From contig NZ_CP045121.1 of the NCBI RefSeq assembly GCF_011492965.1, positions 4,092,001-4,156,000 of the forward strand: DNA of 64,000 nucleotides. Reading direction: 5' to 3'. The notes under the pieces were generated by a model that saw only the letters and a program-made list of their open reading frames with translations, did no database searches and was not told where the DNA came from. The DNA comes from Rubrobacter marinus. Its GTDB lineage: Bacteria; Actinomycetota; Rubrobacteria; Rubrobacterales; Rubrobacteraceae. Within the stretch, counting starts at the first letter, position 1, and every line of letters begins with the position of its first letter. Both the position numbers and the translations under genes were made by a program. Positions 9,243-18,455 of this stretch are shown here, piece after piece.

Positions 9243-10496
9243 TTACAGGAATGCCGGGACGACCTCGCCCTTGATCAGGTCCGCGTTGTGCTCGCGCTCG
9301 CGGATGACGGCCCAGCGGTCGCCCTTGACCATCACCTCGGCGGCGCGCGGCCTGGAGTTATAGTTCGAGGCCATGGAGAAGCCGTAGGCCCCCGTCCCCA
9401 TCAGGGCGAGCAGGTCCCCCTCGGCGGCGTCGGGGAGCTCGCGGTCGCGGGCCAGGTAGTCGCCGGACTCGCAGACCGGCCCGACCAGGTCCGCCTTCAG
9501 GGAACTCGAACCGTTCTCCTTCACGCTGCGCACCTCGTGGTGGGCGTCGTAGAGGGAGGGGCGCAGCAGGTCGTTCATGCCGGCGTCGGCGACGAGGAAG
9601 CTCTTGGCGCCGCTCTTCTTGCGGTAGACCACGCGGGTCAGCAGCACGCCCGCGTTACCGGCGATGTAGCGGCCCATCTCGCACAGTATCTTCGCGCCCG
9701 TCGCCTCCAGGGAGGGCCGGATGGCGTCGATGTACTCCTTCGGGGACGGGACCTCCTCGTCCCTGTAGCGTATCCCCAACCCCCCGCCGATGTTGAAGTA
9801 CCTGATGTCGAAGCCGCGGCGCTTGAGCTCCTCGACGAGGCCCGCGCTCTTCTCGATGGCCTCGGCGTGCGGCGCGATCTTGGTGATCTGGGACCCTATG
9901 TGCTGGTGCACCCCTATAAGGTCCACGCACCTGTACCGCCCGATCTTCTCGGCGAGGACGAGCGCCTCGTCGATGGGGATGCCGAACTTGCTCTCGCCCT
10001 GCCCGGTGGAGATGTGCGCGTGCGTCCCCGGGTCGACGTCCGGGTTGACCCTCAAAGAGACCCGCGCCCGCTTGCCGAAGCGCCCCGCGATCTCCTCGAG
10101 CCGCTCCAGCTCGGAGGCCGACTCCACGTTGAAGAGCAGGATGCGCTCCCCGAGGGCCGCCATGATCTCGGCCTCCGTCTTCCCGACCCCGGCGAAGACC
10201 ACCTTCTTCGGGTCGAACCCGGCCTTCATCGCCCGGTACAGCTCGCCGCCGGAGACGATGTCCGCCCCCGCCCCGAGGGAGGCCAGGGTCCTCAGAACCG
10301 AGAGGTTCCCGTTCGCCTTTACCGCGTAGCAGACCAGGTGGTCGAGGCCCGAGAACGCCTCCTCGAGCTCCCGGTAGGCCCTCTCCAGGGCCGCGAAGCT
10401 GTAGACGTAAGTCGGGGAGCCGATGCTCTCCGAGATCTCCGCGAGGGCGACGCCTTCGCAACGGAGGCCGCCCTCCCCGTAGTAGAAGTCGTCCAA
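9243..10496 (-). CDS. lysA: Diaminopimelate decarboxylase
   Basis: LysA converts meso-diaminopimelate to L-lysine with pyridoxal phosphate. The 417-residue length is standard for the family. Seen in order: the PLP lysine in CYAVKANGNL (about residue 61), SGGELYRAMKAG, the HQHIGSQI motif, glycine-rich GGGLGIRY for phosphate binding, and the substrate-site segment VCESGDYLARDR. The start is TTG at 10496, with GGAGGAGG nine bases upstream, which decides it. The gene is divergent from the dapC-like gene, and dapD and dapE lie 4 kb away, so the last half of lysine synthesis is concentrated here. A short perfect hairpin (10530-10545) lies in the leader; I see no lysine riboswitch. Confidence 0.95.
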   Translation of the reverse strand: MDDFYYGEGGLRCEGVALAEISESIGSPTYVYSFAALERAYRELEEAFSGLDHLVCYAVKANGNLSVLRTLASLGAGADIVSGGELYRAMKAGFDPKKVVFAGVGKTEAEIMAALGERILLFNVESASELERLEEIAGRFGKRARVSLRVNPDVDPGTHAHISTGQGESKFGIPIDEALVLAEKIGRYRCVDLIGVHQHIGSQITKIAPHAEAIEKSAGLVEELKRRGFDIRYFNIGGGLGIRYRDEEVPSPKEYIDAIRPSLEATGAKILCEMGRYIAGNAGVLLTRVVYRKKSGAKSFLVADAGMNDLLRPSLYDAHHEVRSVKENGSSSLKADLVGPVCESGDYLARDRELPDAAEGDLLALMGTGAYGFSMASNYNSRPRAAEVMVKGDRWAVIREREHNADLIKGEVVPAFL

Positions 10497-10716
10497 GACC
10501 TACCTCCTCCTGCTCGGCGTACCGTAGAAGGGCGCTGGAGCGCCCCTCTTATGCTATGTATCCCGCCCCCGGGGTCCGAAACCCGGCGACCGCACTCGGG
10601 AAGCACCCCGGGCTCCTGGAATATACTCCGTGGGGTAATCCGCCGCGACGTAAGGGAGAGATGAAGAGCCGCAAGAGAGGCCCCGAGGCCGAGAGAGCCC
10701 CCTGGTCCTGAACCCC

Positions 10717-11846
10717 GTGCTCGAGTCTTTGGGCGCCTACCCGCTGGTGCGCCTCGAAGAGCGCAGGGCCGAGCTCGAAGGGAAGGGCGTAAAGCTCTTC
10801 GACTTCGGCGCCGGCGACCCCGAGAGCCGACGGACGACGGGATACGCCGCGCCCTTATCGAAGGCGTCCCCGAGGTCAGCCAGTACCCGAGCGCCGGGGG
10901 CACGAAGGCCCTGCGCGAGGCCTTTGTCGGCTACATGGAGCGCCGCTTCGGCGTCGGGCTCGACCCGGACAGGGAGGTCATCCCGGCCTCGGGCTCGAAG
11001 GAGGCGGTCTTCCACGCGCCCCTCGCCTTCCTGCACCCGTCGCACGAGAGGCGCGGCGTCGCATACGGCACGCCCGGCTACCCCGTCTACGAGCGCGGGA
11101 CGCTCTTCGCCGGGGGCGAGACGCTCCCGGTGGAGCTCGAGGAGAAGGACGGGTTCCTGCTGCCCATCCGCGAGATCGACCCGGGGAAGACTCGGGCGGT
11201 CTGGATCAACTACCCCCACAACCCGACCGGCGCCGTGGCGAGCCTCTCGTACCTGGAGGAGCTCGCCGCCTTCTGCCGCGAGCACGACATCCTGCTCTTC
11301 TCGGACGAGTGCTACAACGACGTCTACTCCGGCGAGGCGCCGCCCTCCATCCTCGAGGTCACGAAGGAGCGGACCCTCGCCTTCGTCTCCCTCAGCAAGC
11401 GCAGCGGCATGACGGGCTACCGCTCGGCGATGATGGCCGGGGACGAGGAGCTCGTAGCCGCCCTGAAGAGGATGCGCCCCTCCATCGGGACCGCGAGCCC
11501 GGGCTTCGTGTACGCCGCCGCGACCGCCGCGTGGGGCGACGACGCCCACGTCGAGGCGCGCAACCGAGTCTTCACCGAGAAGCGGAACCTCTTCACGGGC
11601 TTCTTCGAACGGGCGGGCCTGCGATGGATGCAGACCAACGCGAGCCTCTACCTGTGGGCCAGGGTGCCGGACGAGTACGGCGGGGACGACGAGGCCTACG
11701 CCCTCAGGCTCCTCGAAGAAGGGATACTCGTCGCGCCCGGCTCCTCGTTCGGGCCCGGCGGCGGGGGCTACTTCCGCGTCGCCCTCGTCCCCAGGCTGGA
11801 GGCGTGCAGGGAGGCGATCGAGCGCTGGGAGGGGCTGCTCCGCTGA
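10717..11846 (+). CDS. dapC: Succinyldiaminopimelate aminotransferase-like (class I/II PLP aminotransferase), frameshifted near 10822
   Basis: A fold-type I aminotransferase of about 376 residues once the frame is repaired. The N-terminus (LESLGAYPLVRLEERRAEL, then FDFGAGDP) is in one frame; EPTDDGIRRALIEGVPEVSQ onward is in the next, requiring one extra base near 10822. Family motifs follow: SAGGTKALREAF, NYPHNPTGAV, FSDECYNDVY, and the PLP lysine in VSLSKRSGMTGYR. Actinobacterial DapC makes N-succinyl-diaminopimelate; I favour that role because dapD and dapE are close by and lysA is divergent. An alternative is a LL-diaminopimelate or other aromatic/aspartate-type aminotransferase. The start is GTG at 10717; a CTG nine bases upstream is possible. 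The frameshift is probably a sequence error. Confidence 0.8.
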
Positions 11847-11974
11847 AGCGCCCCGAGATTACACAAACCGTTACCGAAAAACCGCACGAGCTGTAACCGG
11901 GATGTAATCCGTTCCTCTCATGATGCCCATCATGGGCGCCGCGGGGCGCCGTAGACCGGAGAAGGTGGGCGGGT

Positions 11975-12928
11975 ATGGCGAAGAGGTTCTTTGTTCTGGC
12001 GGCGCTGGTGGCGATGGTACTCGCGGTAGCGGCGCCGATGGCGCTCGCGCACGGCGGTCAGGAGGGCGTAGTCGGCCCGCAGCCGGTTCAGTGGACGGGC
12101 GAGGGCGCCACGATCACGGGCCTGCTCGAGCCCGGCGTCGAGAAACTGGACGGCACCCCCACGTGGCAGATGGAGGACGAGACGGCGGGCGGCTTCTACC
12201 ACGTCGAGGAGGGCGAGGGGGTCGACCTCGCCTCGTTCGAGGGCCAGAAGGTCTCCCTGCACGGAGAGCTCGGCCACCTCGAGGGCGCCGTAATCCTCGT
12301 CGACTCGGTCGAGCCCCTCGCGGAGGAGACGGCCGCGGAGGCGCAGTACGAGCCGCAGGAGGCCTTCGGGGAAGAGTTCGCCGGTACCGGCGTGGTCGAG
12401 TACCTGGACGACAAGGCCGACGGTACTCCGGTCTACGGGCTCTCCGTCTCCCCCGAGGAGGGCCACTACATGGAGGGAGACTTCGACTTCGCCGCCTTCG
12501 AGGGGGAGACGGTAAGCGTCACCGGCCAGTTCGTGCTCGTCCCCGGGGGCGGAAGCTACCTGCAGGTGCAGAGCATCGAGCGGGCCGGGGTCGAGAGCGG
12601 CGAGGAAGTCAGCGCCGGCGAGGAGGCCGTGCCCACCGGCTCCCCGAGCCCGGTCGAGGTTACGGTGGACGGAGGCGAGGAAGTCGCGCCCGTGGAGGCC
12701 CCCGAGACGACCACCATCCAGGACGAGGTAGCGGAAGAGACCGTCGCCATCGAGCTCGCCTCCGAGGAGACGCCCGCCGGCCCGTCCGGCGACGCGGCCG
12801 AAGAGCCCGGCATCCTCTCCGTCGCGGCGAAGGCACTCCCCACCACGGGTGGCCTCGCGCTCCTTCTCCCCCTCGCCGGGCTGGTGCTGGCAGCCGCCGG
12901 TCTCGCGGCCTTCCGCATGACCCGCTAG
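11975..12928 (+). CDS. Secreted two-repeat surface protein with LPTTG sortase-type anchor
   Basis: A 317-residue protein with an N-terminal Sec signal (LAALVAMVLAVAAPMALAHG). Two similar beta-rich repeats follow (about 45-105 and 125-195); each has a short GT-P-V/T pattern and an F-EG-VS-GQ/GE stretch (DLASFEGQKVSLHGEL, then DFAAFEGETVSVTGQF). An acidic Glu/Val/Ala spacer comes next, then LPTTGG, a hydrophobic helix and a short basic tail (RMTR). That tail is the layout of a sortase-anchored wall protein. A sortase gene lies at 45.5 kb in this window, and a second substrate at 17.4 kb. The function of the repeats is unknown. An AAGGTGGGCGG stretch precedes the ATG. Confidence 0.8.
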   Translation: MAKRFFVLAALVAMVLAVAAPMALAHGGQEGVVGPQPVQWTGEGATITGLLEPGVEKLDGTPTWQMEDETAGGFYHVEEGEGVDLASFEGQKVSLHGELGHLEGAVILVDSVEPLAEETAAEAQYEPQEAFGEEFAGTGVVEYLDDKADGTPVYGLSVSPEEGHYMEGDFDFAAFEGETVSVTGQFVLVPGGGSYLQVQSIERAGVESGEEVSAGEEAVPTGSPSPVEVTVDGGEEVAPVEAPETTTIQDEVAEETVAIELASEETPAGPSGDAAEEPGILSVAAKALPTTGGLALLLPLAGLVLAAAGLAAFRMTR

Positions 12929-12955
12929 CGCGGCCCCGCTCGAAGAGGTGCTGGT

Positions 12956-12994
12956 AGGAGGGGGCCCGACTTCATGTCGGGCCCCCTCCTTTTG
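12956..12994 (+). terminator. Rho-independent terminator after the LPTTG protein gene
   Basis: A 15-bp perfect stem (12956-12970 with 12976-12990) with a 5-base loop is followed by a short T-run, 27 bp after the stop codon. Confidence 0.88.
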
Positions 12995-13183
12995 TCGTGT
13001 TTCCGAAGCCTGGTTTTCAGAGGACGTAGTCCTTCTACCGAGGGAACGGGGGACGCGCCGGGTATAACGGACGGCATGACTGCCAAGCTTGAGAAGGTAT
13101 CGAGAGTATTTGTGTCTGCGAGTGGTTTTTGCTTCGGATCTCCGGTGGGCAACCCTGCGCTCGTCGTAGGGCGTGTTCGGTAG

Positions 13184-13954
13184 GTGGAGCAGGGCAGCGC
13201 CCGTACGACCGCCGGGGTCGTGCGCGAGCAGGGGCGGCTCGTGCTCGCCTGCGGGGGCTACCGTTCGGGCTCGACGCTTCAATACAACCTTATCGGCGAG
13301 TACGTCGAGCGCGTCAACGGGGGGCGCAGGATCGGCCTGCTCGACCCGCCGGAGGCGGCTCGCCTCTGGCGCGGGCTCTGGGGCATCGTGGGCGCGATGG
13401 GGCTGGCCGTCGCCAAGAGCCATCACGCGGTGGGCGGCTTTCAGGACTTCGGCGGGGCCGAGCGCGTCTGGTCCGAGCTGGCCGAGCGCGGTCTGATCGC
13501 TCCGGTCTACTCCGTGCGCGACTGGCGCGACGTCGCCTACTCGATGTCCCGAAAGTTCGGCCGTCCTCTCGCGGAGCTTTTCGAGAGCTCGCAATGGCGG
13601 GAGAACCTGGCGCACATGGAGGTCTGGCTAGCCCTCGGCGCTCTGGTGCAGCGCTACGAGGATCTGGTGGGGGATGCCGCAGGCTCTCTGGAAGATATGT
13701 CCCACGGTCTCGGCCTGCCGTGGGCCCCCGAGGCGGCGGGAGAGGCGGCGGAGGCGGCGGGGTTAGCCGCCCAGCGCGCCGTCACCGGAAGGCTGGCCGC
13801 GGGCGGCACCGACCCCCGCCATCTCGTGCACTGGGACCACATCGCGGACCCCGGCGGCGGGGCCTGGCGGGTGGCCTGGGACGAGGAAGAGCGGGAGCTT
13901 GCAAGGGAGGAGCTTGCGCCGCTCATGGAGCGTTTCGGCTACGAGTGGGACTGA
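13184..13954 (+). CDS. Sulfotransferase-family protein
   Basis: A 256-residue protein with the two nucleotide-binding elements of PAPS-dependent sulfotransferases: the 5-prime phosphosulfate loop ACGGYRSGSTLQYNLI (about residues 22-37) and the 3-prime phosphate segment VYSVRDWRDVAYSMSRKF (about 108-125). A QRYEDLVGD stretch matches the later conserved region. Its acceptor is unknown; cell-envelope glycans are plausible given the surface-protein neighbours, but that is inference. The start is uncertain: GTG at 13184 has only a weak upstream site. It sits between an LPTTG protein and dapD with no clear functional link to either. About 70 bp separate it from dapD, so co-transcription is possible. 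Confidence 0.78.
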   Translation: MEQGSARTTAGVVREQGRLVLACGGYRSGSTLQYNLIGEYVERVNGGRRIGLLDPPEAARLWRGLWGIVGAMGLAVAKSHHAVGGFQDFGGAERVWSELAERGLIAPVYSVRDWRDVAYSMSRKFGRPLAELFESSQWRENLAHMEVWLALGALVQRYEDLVGDAAGSLEDMSHGLGLPWAPEAAGEAAEAAGLAAQRAVTGRLAAGGTDPRHLVHWDHIADPGGGAWRVAWDEEERELAREELAPLMERFGYEWD

Positions 13955-14026
13955 GGGGACAGGCGGGTCGTCCTGCTAAACTGGCGCGGTTCGACACGTA
14001 GCTCTCTTCGAATCGGGGGGTATGGC

Positions 14027-14836
14027 ATGAAGGATCTCATAGAGAAGGCGTTCGAGAACCGTGGGCTGCTCGACGGCGAGGAGTACGAGCGAGCGGTCCT
14101 CGACACCATCGCCGCGCTCGACTCGGGGGAGCTCCGGGTGGCGGAGAAGGGCGAGGACGGCGAGTGGCGCTCCAACGCGTGGGTGATGAAGGCGATCTCG
14201 CTCTACTTCACCGTCGCGAAGATGGAGACGATCGAGGCCGGCCCGTTCGAGTACCACGACAAGATCCCGACGAAGAAGAACCTCGCCGCGGCGGGCGTGC
14301 GCGTGGTCCCGCCCGGGACCGTCCGCTACGGGGCCTTTGTCGAGCCGGGCGTCGTGGTCATGCCGGGGTACGTGAACATCGGGGCGCGCGTCGGCAGCGG
14401 GACGATGGTCGACACCTGGGCCACGGTCGGCTCGGGGGCCCAGATCGGGCGGAACGTCCACCTCGCCGGCGGTGTGGGGATCGGCGGCGTCCTGGAGCCG
14501 CCGGGGGCGATGCCGGTCGTAATCGAGGACGGGGCGTTCGTCGGCTCGCGCGCCATCGTCGTCGAGGGGGTACGGGTCGAGGAGGAGGCGGTCCTCGGGG
14601 CGAACGTGGTCCTCACGGCCTCGACCCAGATCGTCGACGTCACCGGCGACGAGGAGGTCGTCTACAGGGGCCGCGTCCCCGCCCGCTCCGTCGTCGTCGC
14701 CGGCACCCGCACGAAGGAGTTCCCGGCCGGCTCCTACAATCTCCAGACCGCCCTGATCATCGGTCAGCGCAAGGCGTCTACGGACCAGAAGACCTCGCTG
14801 AACGAGGCGCTCAGGCAGTTCGGGGTGAGCGTGTGA
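14027..14836 (+). CDS. dapD: 2,3,4,5-Tetrahydropyridine-2,6-dicarboxylate N-succinyltransferase
   Basis: DapD succinylates tetrahydrodipicolinate in the succinylase route to diaminopimelate. The 269 residues match the proteobacterial-type enzyme: an N-terminal helical domain, the IPTKKNLAAAGVRVVPPG transition, then left-handed beta-helix hexapeptide repeats (VVVMPGYVNIGARVGSGTMV, GGVGIGGVLEPP) and the C-terminal TRTKEFPAGSYNL. The ATG start at 14027 follows a G-rich site. Its TGA overlaps the GTG of dapE, so the two enzymes are translated together. Confidence 0.95.
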   Translation: MKDLIEKAFENRGLLDGEEYERAVLDTIAALDSGELRVAEKGEDGEWRSNAWVMKAISLYFTVAKMETIEAGPFEYHDKIPTKKNLAAAGVRVVPPGTVRYGAFVEPGVVVMPGYVNIGARVGSGTMVDTWATVGSGAQIGRNVHLAGGVGIGGVLEPPGAMPVVIEDGAFVGSRAIVVEGVRVEEEAVLGANVVLTASTQIVDVTGDEEVVYRGRVPARSVVVAGTRTKEFPAGSYNLQTALIIGQRKASTDQKTSLNEALRQFGVSV

Positions 14837-15933
14837 GGGAGGGTTCCATCGAGGAGAGGATGCTCGAAGCCCTCCTGTTCTTCCTTGAGCGCCCCAGCGT
14901 GATCGGGAACGAGAAGACGCTCTGCGACGACCTGGAGGCGCGCGTCGGGGGGCTGCCCGGCTGGCGGGCCGAGAGGGTCGAGAACAACTTGATCCTGAGC
15001 CGCACGAGCCCGGACGTCTCGCGCGAACGGCTGGTCTTCGCCGGGCACCTGGACACGGTGCCGGAGCCCGAGGGGGGCATCGAGGTGCGCGAGGAAGGGG
15101 AACTCGTCTACGGCCGGGGGGCTTCGGACATGAAGGCCGGTGACGCGGTGATGCTCGCGCTGCTCGAGGGTTTCGACTGGGGCGCCTCCTGGGCGGAGCC
15201 GGTCTTCGTGTTCTACGAGCACGAGGAGGGTCCTTACGCCGAGAACGGCCTCGAGGCCGTCTTCGAGGAATGCCCGTGGGTGACGGACGCGGAGCTCGCC
15301 ATCATTCTGGAGCCCACGGAGAACGCCCTGGAGGCCGGCTGCATCGGCACGGCCCAGATCGAGGTGACCTTCCACGGGACGCCCTCGCACTCGGCGCGGC
15401 CGTGGCAGGGGGAGAACGCGCTCACGGCGGCCGGCGCGTTTCTCGCGGCGCTCCACGAGCGCCCGGCCGAAGAGGTCGTGGTCGACGGGCTTGCGTTCTA
15501 CGAGGTGGTCGTCCCGACGATGGCGCGGGGCGGGAGCGCCAAGAACGTCGTCCCCGACGAGCTCTGGATCAACGTCAACCACCGCTTCGCCCCCGGGCGG
15601 GGTAGGGACCACGTGGAGGCCGTCTTCGAGGGGCTCCTGAGGGGCTCGAACGCCTCGTTCGAGGTCGTGGACTTCGCGCCGAGCGGCTCGGCGGAGCTGG
15701 GGCACCCCCTGCTGCAAGCCTTTATCGCGGGGGGCGGCGACTTGCCCGCCCTGGAGGTGCGGCCGAAGCAGGCCTGGACGGACGTCGCCCGTTTCGGCCG
15801 GGAGGGGGTGGCCGCCGCCAACTTCGGCCCCGGCAGCCCATCCCAGGCGCACCAGAGGGCCGAGCACGTAAAGCTGCCGCTGCTGGCGGAATGCTTCGAG
15901 CGCCTGAGAGCTTACCTGACGTATACTCCCTGA
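14833..15933 (+). CDS. dapE: Succinyl-diaminopimelate desuccinylase (M20 family)
   Basis: DapE removes succinate to give LL-diaminopimelate, using two zinc ions. The 366-residue M20 peptidase shows VFAGHLDTVPEP (first metal His-X-Asp), GRGASDMKAGDAV (bridging Asp), YEHEEGPY (the catalytic Glu pair normally EE), EPTEN, and the dimerisation segment GTPSHSARPWQGENA. SPSQAHQRAEHV supplies the last His ligand. GTG at 14833 overlaps the dapD stop as GTGA; an ATG at 14860 with a GAGGAGAGG site is the alternative start. The gene order dapD-dapE and the nearby dapC-like and lysA genes support the assignment over other M20 peptidases. Confidence 0.92.
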   Translation: MREGSIEERMLEALLFFLERPSVIGNEKTLCDDLEARVGGLPGWRAERVENNLILSRTSPDVSRERLVFAGHLDTVPEPEGGIEVREEGELVYGRGASDMKAGDAVMLALLEGFDWGASWAEPVFVFYEHEEGPYAENGLEAVFEECPWVTDAELAIILEPTENALEAGCIGTAQIEVTFHGTPSHSARPWQGENALTAAGAFLAALHERPAEEVVVDGLAFYEVVVPTMARGGSAKNVVPDELWINVNHRFAPGRGRDHVEAVFEGLLRGSNASFEVVDFAPSGSAELGHPLLQAFIAGGGDLPALEVRPKQAWTDVARFGREGVAAANFGPGSPSQAHQRAEHVKLPLLAECFERLRAYLTYTP

Positions 15934-15971
15934 CGGGGAAGATGCACGACAGGAGCAGAGGGGGACGAATC

Positions 15972-17327
15972 GTGTGCGCGATGCACTCCGGTCGGGGTAA
16001 CGGGCGTCTTGGGCCACACGCAGGAAAGAAGATAGGCCGTCGTGAGTTCATCAAGCTCGGCGGCGCGGGCCTCGCGGGCGCGGCCCTCCTCGGGGTCGCG
16101 GGCTGCGGCGGGGGCGGTGGCGGCGCGGGGGGAGACGAGATCGTCTTCTCGTTCTTCCCGGACCCGACCGGCAGCGTCCAGGGGCTCATAGACCGGTTCA
16201 ACGAGGAGAACGAGGGCGGCATCCGGGTAAGCTGGCGGGAGATGCCCGCCGACTCCGGGCAGCACTTCGACCAGCTCAACACCGAGTTCCAGTCCGGGGA
16301 GACGAGCATAGACGTGATCGGGGGGGACGTGATCTGGCCGGCCCAGTTTGCGGCCAACGGCTACATCGCCGACCTCTCCGACCGCTTCCCCGAGTCGGAG
16401 CGCGCGGCCTTCCTCCCCGCCACCATCGAGGCGAACACCTACAAGGGCAAGGTCTTCGGCGTCCCCTGGTACACGGATGCAGGCATGCTGTACTACCGCC
16501 AGGACCTCCTCGAAGCGAGCGGCTTCTCGGAGCCCCCGAGGACGTGGGACGAGCTCAAGGAGATGTCCGAGCGGGTCAGGCAGGACTCCGGGACGAGGTA
16601 CGGCTACGTCTTCCAGGGGGCGGACTACGAGGGCGGGGTCGTGAACGCGCTGGAGTACATATGGACCTCCGGCGGGGACGTCCTCGACGGAGAGACGGTC
16701 ATAATAGACAGCCCCGAGGCGCGCAGGGGGCTTCAGATAGAGCGGAGCATGCTCGCCGACGGCGTCGCCCCGCAGGGGGTCTCGCAGTACAAGGAGCAGG
16801 AGTCGGCGACGATCTTTCTGAGCGGCGACGCGGTCTTTATGAGGAACGTACCCCGGATGTACGCCCTCGCCTCCGACCCGGCGGAGTCGAACATAGACCC
16901 GGGTCAGATCGGCATCGCGGCGCTTCCCGTGGCCGCAGAGGGCCTCCAGAGCTACAGCTCGCTGGGCGGCTGGAACTTCTTCCTCAACGCCAACTCAGAG
17001 AAGGCCGACGCCGCCTACGAGTTCATAACATTCATGAGCGCCCCCGAGCAGCAGAAGACCCGCTCGATAGAAGGCTCGGTGCTCCCGACGCGCGAGGAGC
17101 TCTACGAGGACGGGGAGGTCCTGGAGGGGGTCCGGGTGGCCGAGCTCGGCCGGGAGGCGATCCAGAACACCCGGCCGCGCCCGATCTCGCCCTACTACTC
17201 GGACATGTCCCTGAAGATGGGCACGCAGTTTGTCCGGTCGCTGAAGGGCGAGGTGGCGCCGGAGGAGGCGCTCGGTGCCTTGCAGGGCGAGCTGGAGGAG
17301 ATCGTCCGCCAGGGCCAGCAACAGTAG
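15972..17327 (+). CDS. Carbohydrate-type ABC transporter substrate-binding lipoprotein
   Basis: A 451-residue family 1 extracellular solute-binding protein. GTG at 15972 is preceded by AGAGGGGGA and is preferred over upstream starts that overlap dapE. The signal has a twin-arginine motif (GRREFIKLGGAGLAGAALL) and a lipobox (GVAGC), so it is probably Tat-exported and lipid-anchored. The mature part has the two-lobe pattern: DRFNEENEGGIRVSW, IDVIGGDVIWPAQFAANGYI, GVPWYTDAGMLYYRQDLLE, PRTWDELKEM, GGWNFFLNANSEKADAAYEF. Sugar binding is the family norm; the ligand cannot be told. No permease or ATPase gene is beside it, so it either works with a transporter elsewhere or is an orphan. Confidence 0.88.
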   Translation: MCAMHSGRGNGRLGPHAGKKIGRREFIKLGGAGLAGAALLGVAGCGGGGGGAGGDEIVFSFFPDPTGSVQGLIDRFNEENEGGIRVSWREMPADSGQHFDQLNTEFQSGETSIDVIGGDVIWPAQFAANGYIADLSDRFPESERAAFLPATIEANTYKGKVFGVPWYTDAGMLYYRQDLLEASGFSEPPRTWDELKEMSERVRQDSGTRYGYVFQGADYEGGVVNALEYIWTSGGDVLDGETVIIDSPEARRGLQIERSMLADGVAPQGVSQYKEQESATIFLSGDAVFMRNVPRMYALASDPAESNIDPGQIGIAALPVAAEGLQSYSSLGGWNFFLNANSEKADAAYEFITFMSAPEQQKTRSIEGSVLPTREELYEDGEVLEGVRVAELGREAIQNTRPRPISPYYSDMSLKMGTQFVRSLKGEVAPEEALGALQGELEEIVRQGQQQ

Positions 17328-17381
17328 CGCCGGCCTACCCACAAGGGCCGATCGTCCTCGGTCTCCGCCACGGGCACGCGA

Positions 17382-17409
17382 GAAGGCCCCTCCTCGCGGA
17401 GGGGCCTTC
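17382..17409. terminator. Bidirectional terminator between the solute-binding protein and LPSTG protein genes
   Basis: A 12-bp perfect stem (17382-17393 with 17398-17409) with a TCGC tetraloop lies between convergent genes. Confidence 0.8.
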
Positions 17410-17438
17410 GGAGGTCGATCGGACCACGGGGCAGCCGC

Positions 17439-18455
17439 CTAGGAGTAGATCCTCCTGGAGAGCAACCCGAGGGCGCCGGAGACAACCAGGAACAGACCGG
17501 TGATGGGCGCCAGGAGCGCGGGGCCTCCGGTGCTCGGGAGCACCGTGACGGGAGCTTCGCCGTCGGAAGGCGTAGCTCCGCCACCGGAAGGAGCAGCAGC
17601 AGCGCCGGCAGGCGCACCGGCCGACTGCGCCGCCGCGGGCGCCGCCGCAGCCGGGGTCTGAGCCGCGGCCTCCGTGAGGGCGGCCTCGCCCAGGCTCACG
17701 ACCGCTGGCGTGCTGATCGCGGCGGCCGGCGTGCCGAACACGACGTCGGGATCATCCTCGAACACGACGTCGGGATCGTCGTCGAACACTACACCCGGCG
17801 GACGGTCGACGATGTCCGGCGGGTTGTTCGGGTCGTTGGGATCCACCGGGTTGTTCGGGTCGACGGGATTGTTGGGGTTGTTCGGATCCACGGGGTCTAC
17901 CGGATCGACGGGATCCACCGGGTCGACGGGATCCACCGGATCGACGGGGTCTACCGGGTCCACCGGGTCGACGGGTGCCTGGTTGCAGGCCGCGACGTTG
18001 GGGTTGGGGCAGAAGTGATCCCGGTGCTCGTTGAAGTCTCCTATGCCGTCTTCGGTGGGCGCGGGCTGTCCGTTGACGCACTCCACGTCGCGGTAGGAGC
18101 CGCTGTTGTCCCCGTCGCAGGGGAGCTGAACGTTGTTTCCGCCGCCGGAGCCGCCGTTGTCGGCTCCGCCACCGCCTGAGCCGCCCGAACCGCCGCTACC
18201 GGAGCCGGATCCACCGCTGCTCAAGCTGCCTGCGGGGCCGCTATCGTCTCCGCCGCTCCCGCCGGAGCCGGAACCGCTGTTGTCCATCGCGCTTCCGTCC
18301 GAGCCGCTACCGCCGGGGCCGCTCTGGGCCTGGGCCGTTCCTCCCCAGATCAGGAAGCTCATCATCGCCGCGAGCGCCAGCGCCAGCGCGAGGGCGTGCG
18401 CCTGCCTCGGTCCTACGCCACTCATGCCGAAACCTCGCTCGGTGCTTCTCGACAT
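17439..18455 (-). CDS. Low-complexity LPSTG surface protein with Pro-X-X repeats
   Basis: A 338-residue protein read from ATG at 18455, seven bases after a perfect AAGGAGGT; an earlier in-frame start lacks such a site. A Sec signal ([19 protein letters not shown], ending AQA) is followed by a Ser/Gly-rich stretch. A short Cys-containing module comes next ([20 protein letters not shown], then [14 protein letters not shown]; four Cys), then 17 Pro-X-X triplets (mostly Pro-Val-Asp, then Pro-Asn-Asn). An Ala/Pro/Ser region precedes LPSTGG, a hydrophobic helix and a basic tail (LLSRRIYS). This is a sortase-type anchor on a long extended stalk. The Cys module is the only part likely to fold. The exact function is unknown. 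Confidence 0.8.
   Translation of the reverse strand: MSRSTERGFGMSGVGPRQAHALALALALAAMMSFLIWGGTAQAQSGPGGSGSDGSAMDNSGSGSGGSGGDDSGPAGSLSSGGSGSGSGGSGGSGGGGADNGGSGGGNNVQLPCDGDNSGSYRDVECVNGQPAPTEDGIGDFNEHRDHFCPNPNVAACNQAPVDPVDPVDPVDPVDPVDPVDPVDPVDPVDPNNPNNPVDPNNPVDPNDPNNPPDIVDRPPGVVFDDDPDVVFEDDPDVVFGTPAAAISTPAVVSLGEAALTEAAAQTPAAAAPAAAQSAGAPAGAAAAPSGGGATPSDGEAPVTVLPSTGGPALLAPITGLFLVVSGALGLLSRRIYS
17823..17975 (-). repeat. In-frame 9-bp tandem repeat coding Pro-X-Asp/Asn triplets
   Basis: Seventeen consecutive 9-bp units are present. The ten at 17886-17975 all encode Pro-Val-Asp but use mixed synonymous codons (for example gtcgacggg, atccaccgg, gtctaccgg on the plus strand). The remaining seven encode Pro-Asn-Asn, Pro-Val-Asp or Pro-Asn-Asp. 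Codon mixing shows selection at protein level. Confidence 0.9.

Noticed and set aside
10497..10716. Lysine riboswitch in the lysA leader
   Set aside because: Only a short hairpin is seen; the conserved lysine aptamer sequences are absent.
17823..17975. CRISPR-like direct repeat
   Set aside because: Units are 9 bp with no spacers and lie in frame inside a surface-protein gene.
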